DNA from: an uncultured Oscillospiraceae bacterium
Lineage (GTDB): Bacteria; Bacillota; Clostridia; Oscillospirales; Acutalibacteraceae
Assembly: GCA_900544515.1 (NCBI GenBank)
Contig: UQVI01000106.1
Location: forward strand, 1-6,213
Length of the DNA stretch: 6,213 nucleotides
Direction of reading: 5' to 3'
Shown: piece after piece, positions 1-6,165 of the stretch
Layout: the number at the start of each line of letters is the position of its first letter
Numbering within the stretch: position 1 is the stretch's first letter
Position numbers and translations under genes: made by a program
The notes under the pieces: generated by a model
Seen by the model: the letters and a program-made list of their open reading frames with translations, nothing else
Databases searched by the model: none
What the model was told of the DNA's origin: nothing

Positions 1-34
1 CAAACAGCTCTTTGAATTCACAAAGAGCTGTTTG
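1..34 (-). terminator. Probable intrinsic terminator hairpin after proC
   Basis: A perfect 14-bp inverted repeat: CAAACAGCTCTTTG at 1-14 pairs with CAAAGAGCTGTTTG at 21-34 around a 6-base loop. It begins 10 bases after the proC stop codon in the direction of transcription, where a Rho-independent terminator is expected. The U-run that should follow the stem on the minus strand would lie before base 1, so it cannot be seen; only the TTTG closing the stem is visible. Read on the plus strand, the stem is followed by TTATTAT, so it could act weakly in both directions. Confidence 0.75.
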
Positions 35-44
35 TTATTATGAA

Positions 45-842
45 TTATAATTTTTTATCTTTATCAAGTGCTTTGTCAACTGCATTATGTACTGCACTTT
101 CAAAGCCGTCTGCCTGCAAGGATATAACACCTTCAATTGTTGTACCGCCGGGAGAACAAACATTGTCGATAAGCTTGTATGGATGCTCATCACTTTCAAG
201 AATCATTTTTGCACTGCCGTAAACGGTTTGTGCCGCAATTTTCAGTGCATCATCCTTCTTCATACCATTCTTGACACCTGCTCTTGCAAGTGCATCAATA
301 AACATATAGGCATAAGCAGGAGCACAGCCGCCTAAAACTCCGAAAAGAGGGAATGAACTTTCATCAAGACAGATAACCTTACCAATGCAGTTCAGGAGAA
401 TTTCAATATTCTCTTTATCCTTATCACCAACGTTGTTATTGAAACAGTAAGCACTGATTGCTTCACCGACTTTAGCGTTGATATTCGGCATAACTCTGAT
501 AATTCTTGCCTCAATTCCGATACTGCTTTCAATAAAATCTAAGGTTTTTCCTGCAGCAATAGATACAATAAGAGGTTGCTTTTCCATTACCGCATCAGTA
601 ATCTTCTTTGAAACAGCAGAAATGATATTCGGCTTAACTGCAAGGAAAACGATGTCTGCCTTTTCAGCAACCTCGCATTCACTGTTCAGTATGGTTACAC
701 CAAAATGATTCTTTGCTGTTTCACAAGCAGGGGAGTATGTATCAAAAACAAGTATATCCTTGCTATCAATTTCTTCAGCAGAAATAATGCCTTTAATTAT
801 GGCGCTTGCCATATTTCCGCAGCCGATAAATCCTATTTTCAT
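45..842 (-). CDS. proC: Pyrroline-5-carboxylate reductase
   Basis: Catalyses the last step of proline synthesis, NAD(P)H-dependent reduction of 1-pyrroline-5-carboxylate to L-proline, in the cytoplasm. The 265-residue product has the usual family length. The N-terminal Rossmann fold starts at once with GFIGCGNMASAI (residues 4-15), the GxGxxA dinucleotide-binding motif. It is followed by AVKP (68-71) and RVMPN (116-120). The C-terminal dimerisation and substrate domain carries PAYAYMFIDALARAGV (175-190), AAQTVYGSAKM (203-213) and SPGGTTIEGV (230-239), the family signature. The usual GSGPAY is here GGCAPAY, a tolerated-looking variant. The ATG start is set by AAAGGAAG at 849-856, six bases upstream. 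The gene lies 56 bases downstream of spoIIID on the same strand and ends at a hairpin. It may be read from spoIIID or from its own weak promoter; the sequence does not decide. Confidence 0.97.
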   Translation of the reverse strand: MKIGFIGCGNMASAIIKGIISAEEIDSKDILVFDTYSPACETAKNHFGVTILNSECEVAEKADIVFLAVKPNIISAVSKKITDAVMEKQPLIVSIAAGKTLDFIESSIGIEARIIRVMPNINAKVGEAISAYCFNNNVGDKDKENIEILLNCIGKVICLDESSFPLFGVLGGCAPAYAYMFIDALARAGVKNGMKKDDALKIAAQTVYGSAKMILESDEHPYKLIDNVCSPGGTTIEGVISLQADGFESAVHNAVDKALDKDKKL

Positions 843-854
843 AATGAACTTCCT

Positions 855-890
855 TTATATAATATGATAATTAATAATATCATTATATAA
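855..890. repeat. Imperfect AT-only inverted repeat in the proC leader
   Basis: The arm TTATATAATATGATA (855-869) pairs with TATCATTATATAA (878-890), giving 13 base pairs with a two-base bulge and an 8-base spacer. Its proC-proximal end touches the A-rich start of the proC ribosome binding site (849-856), and it also covers the candidate -10 box. It could be an operator or an RNA hairpin. In such AT-rich DNA it may also be chance, because the stem contains almost no G-C pairs. Confidence 0.4.
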
Positions 891-913
891 ATAAAAAATC
901 AATTGTTTTTCAA
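882..913 (-). promoter_or_regulatory. Weak candidate sigma-A promoter for proC
   Basis: On the minus strand TTGAAA (908-913) lies inside the last codons of spoIIID. It is followed after 18 bases by TATATA (884-889), or after 20 bases by TATAAT (882-887). This would put the transcript start about 30 bases before the proC ATG. The DNA is so AT-rich that such matches arise easily, and proC may instead be cotranscribed with spoIIID. Confidence 0.3.
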
Positions 914-1156
914 TTTATCATATTTTTTTTTGGTCGCCATTCCACCGCGAATATGCCTTTGTGCTTTATTATCCTCAAGCACCTCTTTAACCTCACTGCA
1001 CAGCAGTGGATTAATGACGGCAAGTCTTTTGGTTACGTCATTATGTACTGTCGATTTGCTTATGCCGAAAACGATTGCTGCCTGGCGGACAGTCGCTCTG
1101 GTTTCAACAATATAGTGACCTAAGTCAATGCATCTTTTTTCTACATTACCAATCAA
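899..1156 (-). CDS. spoIIID: Sporulation transcriptional regulator SpoIIID
   Basis: SpoIIID is a small DNA-binding protein that, in Bacillus subtilis, acts in the mother cell to activate and repress genes of the sigma-E regulon and helps switch to sigma-K. The 85-residue product matches the family through its length: HYIVETRATVR (14-24), then a helix-turn-helix at about 22-43 with the recognition segment GISKSTVHNDVTKRL (31-45), then INPLL (48-52). The basic tail with HIRGGMATKKKY (68-79) gives the second DNA contact in the family. The start must be TTG. An in-frame TGA lies nine bases upstream (1163-1165), the next Met is residue 73, and AAGGTGA (1163-1169) sits six bases before TTG. The tail is slightly shorter than in B. 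subtilis (93 residues, from memory). It is a strong sign that the organism descends from spore formers. Confidence 0.96.
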   Translation of the reverse strand: MIGNVEKRCIDLGHYIVETRATVRQAAIVFGISKSTVHNDVTKRLAVINPLLCSEVKEVLEDNKAQRHIRGGMATKKKYDKLKNN

Positions 1157-1162
1157 GTGTTT

Positions 1163-1173
1163 TCACCTTCCTC
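1163..1173 (-). promoter_or_regulatory. Ribosome binding site deciding the spoIIID TTG start
   Basis: The minus strand reads GAGGAAGGTGA, and its AAGGTGA part is complementary to the 3' end of 16S rRNA. It lies six bases before the TTG codon at 1154-1156. The TGA within this motif is in frame with spoIIID, so translation cannot begin further upstream. Confidence 0.75.
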
Positions 1174-1176
1174 AGT

Positions 1177-1206
1177 AATGTATATGAATATTAATAAAAA
1201 ATATAA
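1177..1206 (-). promoter_or_regulatory. Candidate sigma-E-type promoter of spoIIID
   Basis: On the minus strand TTATATT (1200-1206) is followed after 15 bases by TATACATT (1177-1184). The B. subtilis sigma-E consensus, from memory, is KMATATT, about 14-15 bases, then CATACAMT. The -35 matches at 6 of 7 positions and the -10 at 7 of 8. In B. subtilis spoIIID is transcribed by sigma-E, so the match is biologically sensible. The transcript would start about at 1170, giving a leader of only about 14 bases that begins at the ribosome binding site. AT-richness lowers the weight of the -35 match. Confidence 0.55.
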
Positions 1207-1234
1207 CTGATAAAAATGTTTTACTGAATAAACA

Positions 1235-1268
1235 AAAAAACTGCTTTGTAATTACAAAGCAGTTTTTT
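1235..1268. terminator. Strong palindromic terminator of the prs unit
   Basis: A perfect 34-base palindrome centred between 1251 and 1252. Its core is CTGCTTTGTAA facing its complement, flanked by A-runs on the left and T-runs on the right. On the minus strand the stem is followed by a run of seven T and then GTTTATTC, a classic intrinsic terminator. It begins two bases after the stop codon of the upstream gene (1271-1273). The symmetry means it would also work for plus-strand transcripts, although no plus-strand gene needs it. It separates the prs pair from spoIIID and implies that spoIIID has its own promoter. Confidence 0.88.
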
Positions 1269-1270
1269 GT

Positions 1271-1783
1271 TTATTCTTCTTCTGTTGTTGTACTTTCGTT
1301 TTCAGCTTTGATATCACCGATTATATCAGCAATTGACTTTTGCTTAAGCTCTTCAACGCGGTCGTATTTGCTTGCGTCTTTAAGTTCTGATTCAACACCG
1401 TTTTCTTCGATTACAGTCAGTGAAAGCTCTTTGCCGTTTACACTGAATTTGTAAATGATTTCTTTTGCGGTGCTTGGATTCTTCAATATAAGCTTATTTC
1501 CGTCAATCTCATAATTTCCTGAGAATACAGCTGTTGAAAGATATGAATCATATGTTCCGTCTTCATAAAATACATAAGCTGCAAGTCCCGGACTTTTCTG
1601 GCTTTGCCACTTGCCGACAATTTGCTCTTCATCGGCAGTGAAAATGCTCTTTGCTGCATCAGCGGGATTCTGATTTGTGGATATGCAGTAAGCACCACCG
1701 GCAATAATAAGAACGCCCAGAACTCCGGCAACGACCGAAATAATTATTTTCTGAACTTTTGATAAACCGTTTTTGGCCATCAT
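1271..1783 (-). CDS. Membrane-anchored lipocalin-like hypothetical protein
   Basis: A 170-residue protein of unknown function. Residues 1-11 are short and basic, and about 12-34 form one hydrophobic helix (KIIISVVAGVLGVLIIAGGAYC). A domain of about 90 residues follows that should lie outside the membrane: IVGKWQS (55-61), YVFYEDGTY (70-78), FSGNYEIDGNKLIL (87-100). This pattern of GxW, F.DGTY and G.Y.IDGN.L is typical of small lipocalin-like beta domains common in Clostridia. The C-terminus is acidic (ESTTTEEE). There is no lipobox (GAYC does not fit), so an uncleaved anchor is likely. The start overlaps the prs stop codon as ATGA (1780-1783), and AAAGGAGG (1788-1795) lies inside the prs 3' end. 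The second ATG (1778-1780) is better spaced (7 versus 4 bases), so the protein may begin one residue later. Cotranscription with prs is near certain; a functional link is not shown. Confidence 0.85.
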   Translation of the reverse strand: MMAKNGLSKVQKIIISVVAGVLGVLIIAGGAYCISTNQNPADAAKSIFTADEEQIVGKWQSQKSPGLAAYVFYEDGTYDSYLSTAVFSGNYEIDGNKLILKNPSTAKEIIYKFSVNGKELSLTVIEENGVESELKDASKYDRVEELKQKSIADIIGDIKAENESTTTEEE

Positions 1784-2964
1784 TTAGCCTCCTTTAAGCC
1801 TTTTTTAACAAGAAGATTATTAATTTTATCTGCTGAGTCAAGAAGAGAAGATACAGACATATCGTGATTAAGAGTGTCAATGAAATATGCTGTATATTTT
1901 GAAAGCTCAACACTTACATACCATTCTCTGCTTAAAAGCTCAGGTGACTGATAAACACCGTTAGTTGTAAATACTTTATCAAACACACCATTATTATATG
2001 CGTTATCAAATACATCAAGACCATTACAGAACAAACCGAAGGTTGTACAAACAAAAATTCTGCCTGCACCAAGATTTTTAAGCTTGCTTGCAACCTCAAG
2101 CATAGATTCACCTGAGGAAATCATATCGTCAACGATGATGATGTCCTTACCCTCAACGGAGTCACCGAGATACTGATGCTCAACAATAGGGTTTCTTCCG
2201 TTAACAATTCTTGTATAGTCTCTTCTCTTATAGAACATACCGAGATTTACACCAAGCTGTGTAGCAAAGTAAATACATCTCTGCATAGCACCTTCATCAG
2301 GCGAGATTATCATAAGATGATCAGGATCAACTGAAAGGTCTTCAACATTATTGACAAGAGCCTTTATCATCTGGTATGTAGGCATAACATTTTCAAAGGA
2401 CTGATCAGGAATAGAATTCTGTACTCTCTGATCGTGAGCATCAAAGGTGATGATGTTGTCAACGCCAAGATTTACAAGCTCCTGAAGTGCCATTGCACAG
2501 TCAAGAGATTCACGTGAGCTTCTCTTGTGCTGTCTGCCCTCATAAAGCATCGGCATAATTACAGAAACTCTTTTAGGCTTTGATGATAAAGCGTGGATAA
2601 CTCTTTTAAGGTCGGCAAAGTGATCGTCAGGTGACTTCGGAACAGTCTGACCGTACATTTTATATGTGCAGCTGTAGTTAAATACGTCTGCGATGATATA
2701 AATATCATAACCGCGTACAGTTTCTTCAATTACACCTTTACCTTCGCCGCTGCCGAAACGCGGAACGGTAACATCAATTTTATATGTGTCACGCTGGTAA
2801 CCGAAGAAAGCAACATTTTCCTGATGCTCGGTTGCCTGTGTTTTTCTCCATTTAACAAGATATTTATCAATTTTATCTGTCAGTTCCTCACAGCCTGGTA
2901 AACCGATGATTCCAAGCGGTCCTACCGGAATTGAATTGATATTGATTGCTGTTTGTCTCGCCAT
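1780..2964 (-). CDS. prs: Divergent ribose-phosphate pyrophosphokinase (PRPP synthetase)
   Basis: Predicted to make 5-phosphoribosyl-1-pyrophosphate from ribose 5-phosphate and ATP, the precursor for nucleotides, histidine and tryptophan. The 394 residues are longer than the usual 310-320. The order of family landmarks is kept: PRF then ETVRGYDIYII (68-70, 81-91), MPMLYEGRQHKR (137-148) at the ATP loop, FDAHDQ (174-179) for DLHxxQ, SPDEGAMQR (221-229), KRR (246-248), and VDDMISSGES (278-287) as the PRPP/ribose-phosphate loop. The C-terminus has the family-like VSSLLDSADKI. Extra length lies mainly at 35-65 and 98-115. The loop lacks the usual DTAGT and instead fits the general phosphoribosyltransferase pattern. 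The start is ATG at 2962-2964 with GAGGAG ten bases upstream. The longer GTG at 2994 is rejected because it falls at the predicted transcript start. It is probably the main or an accessory PRPP synthetase; activity is inferred. Confidence 0.85.
   Translation of the reverse strand: MARQTAININSIPVGPLGIIGLPGCEELTDKIDKYLVKWRKTQATEHQENVAFFGYQRDTYKIDVTVPRFGSGEGKGVIEETVRGYDIYIIADVFNYSCTYKMYGQTVPKSPDDHFADLKRVIHALSSKPKRVSVIMPMLYEGRQHKRSSRESLDCAMALQELVNLGVDNIITFDAHDQRVQNSIPDQSFENVMPTYQMIKALVNNVEDLSVDPDHLMIISPDEGAMQRCIYFATQLGVNLGMFYKRRDYTRIVNGRNPIVEHQYLGDSVEGKDIIIVDDMISSGESMLEVASKLKNLGAGRIFVCTTFGLFCNGLDVFDNAYNNGVFDKVFTTNGVYQSPELLSREWYVSVELSKYTAYFIDTLNHDMSVSSLLDSADKINNLLVKKGLKEAK
1788..1795 (-). promoter_or_regulatory. 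Ribosome binding site inside the prs 3' end
   Basis: AAAGGAGG on the minus strand is part of the last prs codons and lies four bases before the first ATG of the downstream gene and seven before the second. With the ATGATG/TGA overlap it indicates translational coupling of the two genes. Confidence 0.85.
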
Positions 2965-2974
2965 AAGTTTGAAA

Positions 2975-2980
2975 CTCCTC
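2975..2980 (-). promoter_or_regulatory. Ribosome binding site deciding the prs start
   Basis: GAGGAG on the minus strand lies ten bases before ATG 2962-2964, slightly far but acceptable. The alternative GTG at 2992-2994 has no such site at a usable distance, so the ATG is the supported start. Confidence 0.7.
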
Positions 2981-2997
2981 TCAGATTTTGTCACCTT

Positions 2998-3026
2998 ATT
3001 CTACAACAAATTATTATTATTGTAAA
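2998..3026 (-). promoter_or_regulatory. Probable sigma-A promoter of prs
   Basis: On the minus strand TTTACA (3021-3026), a 17-base spacer and TAGAAT (2998-3003) match the housekeeping consensus at 5 of 6 positions in each box with ideal spacing. The transcript would begin around 2990-2993, about 27 bases before the ATG, with GAGGAG inside the leader. A 6-bp inverted repeat (CTACAA at 3001-3006, TTGTAG at 3035-3040) flanks the promoter but is too short to call an operator. Confidence 0.65.
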
Positions 3027-3061
3027 CAACAAAATTGTAGAAATTTGCAGTTTTTTGTTCA

Positions 3062-6000
3062 TCAGGGAATTAAAGTTTCTGTGATGTTTGATTCTCTGAT
3101 TAATTTTGCCTTTTCTTTCCTTTTCATTAAAACAATATATCCGCAAATTCCTGCAATACTTGCTGCAGAAATAATGATGCCTAAAGCGAAGCCCTTTGGA
3201 GTGTAACTATATTCAATTGTATGCTTGCCGGGCTTTATAGTTGTTGCAAGCATTGCTTCTCCGATTTCAAATGTTTCAGCCTTTTCGCCGTCAATCAGAA
3301 TGGTCCAGCCGTTGTCATATGGAATGGAAGAGTAAAGGACGCTGTTTTCTTCAGTTTCAATTGTTCCGATAATTTTTGTGTCACTGTGCTTTTCAACATT
3401 CAGTGACGAATTTTTCAGTTTTTCATATCCCTTTGAAAGCACATCGTTATCAACTGTATATGCGTAAACTTCGGCATAAGTGTCAGTTGTTTCTATATTG
3501 GAACAATCGAGATTTACTGTAATTTCTTCTCCCTCATCACAATAGCCGATATCAAGAATATAAGGTTCACCGATTGTCTGTGTATGTGCACTGAGGCTGC
3601 CGCCGTTTACTTCAATGCTTTCAATATCCGGTGATGTTACATATAAATAAGCATTGCCTGATTTTTTAGGTGTGATTGTAAATTCAACATTTCCGTAACC
3701 GCTTTCCGTATCATTTTTGCTGAACCAGAAAGTGCCGTTGCCGTCTACCTCTTCACCTGATAAACCGTCAAATTCAGTTGCAAGATAATCCATCTGATTG
3801 AATACACCGCTGTAGCCTGTAGCAAGGCTGAAATAATTTTCCTGTACCTCAAACGGATTTCCTTCCTCAGTTACCCAGTCCGTGATATTCTCGTTCACTG
3901 CATATGCAATAGGGAGGTAATAGTCATTTTGATATACATCAGCTGAGCCGCCGTCAATTGAAAAATCAAAGCTGTAAAAGCTTTCACCGGGTGCAGGAGA
4001 AATGTCAGCCTTAATAAGATATTTAAGATTAAACATCATATTATATACAGGTGTCTGCGTGTTGTAGGTGTAGCTGTTAATTCGGTTGCCGAACATACCG
4101 AGACTGTACTGCAGCTGTGAATAATCCTCGTAAGCCATTGAAGAAAATACGGACATACCATTATATCCATAATAGCTTGGGTCCATTCTTGTTTCAAGAT
4201 AGGTCAGCTCTTCTCTGTAAAAATCATCATCAGAGGAATGAATCTGCTCAATTGCTTCAGTATAGTAATCATATTTTTCAGCATATTCTGTGTTCGACTG
4301 TGAAATGGAAATAGCTGCGGTATCAGAAATAAGAACCTCACAGAATACCATTACAAGAGCCGTCAGGCTTATGATTGTCTTTTCGAGCTTATTCTTTCTG
4401 TAGAGATACAGAAAGGCTGTCCATACAATGATAAAACCGATACTGATATAAATTGTTGGCTCTGACATTTTGTTTGTTGACATCTTCTGAGCCATAACAA
4501 TGAAGAAAACCCATGCCATTCCAACATAGCAGATGTCCTTGATGTCAATTGATTTGAATTTGGTAATACATTTATAACCGCATACAAGAATAATGAATGT
4601 ATACATATATGAAAATCTGAACGGCAAATCATTAGGGAAATGGAATGCGTGCCAGATAAAATTAAGACAGTTATTGTCAAAGCTGAATAAGAAGAAGAGC
4701 AGCATTAAAATATATGCTGTTTTTTCTTTTAAACGAATATCTTTATTTATAACAAATAGAGGAAGCAGAATTACAGCAAGCATACCTGAATATATATTTG
4801 GTAAAACATCTTCACCGCTGCTTCTGATTGTAGTTTCAAGACCTGCAAGGTGAGATGTAATGAAATCAAATATATTAAAGTAGGATGTAAATGTGTTCGG
4901 AAAATCATCTGAGGTAGCAGAGCTTGATCTGAGTATCATAAAAACAGGAACAAGAGTCACTGCACACACGGCTGCTGCCGCAACACTGCTTGCTGCAAAT
5001 CTCACACCCCTGTTGAAAAACTTATTGTTCATCAGTGCTTTGAAAGAATATTTCTTTTTAAAGCTGAGTGAATCGTTGATTTTCTCACCTGCGCCTGATG
5101 AAATAACATAATAGGCAAGAAAATAGATTACCGCAAAAATGCAGGACATAAAGCCCATATAATAGCTTGAGAAGAAAAGGAGTATAAGAGAAATAATATA
5201 CGTTGTGCTTTTACCGTTGTTAATAATACGCTCAATACCCAGTGCAATCAGTGGAAGAAGAATCATTCCGTCAAGCCACATAACATTCCAGTAATATGCA
5301 AGGAAATAAGCACTGAAAGCATATAGCACACCGAATGCGGAGCAGAGCACATCGTGTCTTCTCTGTGAAGCCTTGAGATAATATGCAAATGAAGCAGCAC
5401 TCAATATGCATTTGAGTGATACGATAAATGAAATTGCAAAGGATATATCCTTTTTATCAAAAAGAAAGATGAGAGCAGACAGGGGACTTGAAAGATAGTT
5501 AAAGTAATTGCCTAAAAAGCTGCTGCCGCCTCCTGAAAACCATGAGTATAAAAAGCTCTGATGATTAACAACTCTCTCGTAAAGCTCTGCAAAAAGAGGA
5601 CCGTACTGGTGATAAAGGTCCATTCTCATAACGGTATTATCACCGAACGGGAATACCTTGTAAACAATATATATCATGGATATGCAGACAGCAGCCAAGC
5701 CTGCTGCAAGGAACACAAATCGGTTTGTATAAAAGGTAAGATATATTTTTGAATATCTGATTTCCTCAGCGTTGTATGCACAGTCAAACAGCAGAATGCG
5801 GTCAAAGAAATAGTTGAAGAAAAATGCAGTTGACAGTGCAACAAGCCATACAAAGGAGTCCGGCATTTTTAATGCTGATCCGAATACTGCATCAGCCAGC
5901 TTATAAAAGCCAAAGTCTACAGCTGCTCTGAACAGGAACAAAAGTACCTGCTTAAGATTTGATGATAAAACTTTTTTACGGAAAACAAAACGTTTTTCAA

Positions 6001-6165
6001 GGAGAAAGGAAACTACCTCTGCCGCAATAAATCCGATAAGAACGGATATGGATACAGGTACACCGCAAAATACTTTAAGAAGCTGTTTTACTGCAATCAG
6101 CAAAAAAACAGAGAAAAATGCAGCAAGTGTATAGCTGACAGTTTCTCCGTTGAGCAGTTTATTTG
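3062..6165 (-). CDS. GtrA-YfhO fusion membrane protein, 5' partial
   Basis: A large polytopic protein, 1033 residues visible and cut by the contig end (residue 1 = first whole codon, 6161-6163). Residues about 7-126 form a GtrA-like domain of two helix hairpins, closing with SFLLEKRFVFRKK and FFFNYFFDRILLF, like the family's NFLLNRxFVF ends. GtrA proteins are thought to flip polyprenyl-phosphate sugars. From about 148 the YfhO family (GT-C-type) follows: MDLYHQYGPLF with D182, SWFSGGGSSFLGNY, MWLDGMILLPLIALG with D298, PFRFSYMYTF (514-523), and many helices to about 600. The probably external region has FSSMAYEDY, LKYLIKAD (713-720) and IPYDNGWTILIDGE (947-960). A last helix (about 993-1013) and a basic tail end it. 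B. subtilis YfhO is implicated in lipoteichoic acid glycosylation. The open frame runs through TTG 6101-6103 into adapter, so that codon is not the start. No clear terminator lies before prs. Confidence 0.9.

Noticed and set aside
40..890. Plus-strand open frames across proC
   Set aside because: They lie opposite a well-conserved minus-strand gene, have no family resemblance or ribosome binding sites, and look like antisense shadows.
903..1115. Plus-strand open frame opposite spoIIID
   Set aside because: It overlaps spoIIID completely in antisense and has no recognisable product.
1679..1690. Possible lipoprotein cysteine (AYC) at the end of the hydrophobic helix of the lipocalin-like protein
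   Set aside because: The residues before Cys (GAY) do not fit a lipobox, since an aromatic residue at -1 is not accepted, so an uncleaved membrane anchor is more likely.
2965..2994. Longer prs reading frame starting at GTG 2994
   Set aside because: No ribosome binding site at a usable distance, and the codon lies at the predicted transcription start; the ATG at 2964 has GAGGAG upstream.
3001..3040. Inverted repeat CTACAA/TTGTAG around the prs promoter as an operator or riboswitch
   Set aside because: Only six base pairs with a 28-base spacer in AT-rich DNA; no known purine or other riboswitch core is visible and the leader is too short.
3027..3061. Terminator for the GtrA-YfhO gene
   Set aside because: Only weak, bulged A/T pairing is present, with no GC-rich stem followed by a T-run on the minus strand, so some read-through into prs is possible.
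4369..4680. Minus-strand open frame in another frame inside the GtrA-YfhO gene
   Set aside because: It lies wholly within the conserved coding region of the large gene and shows no domain or start signal; the same holds for the plus-strand frames at 4117, 4593, 4893 and 5561.
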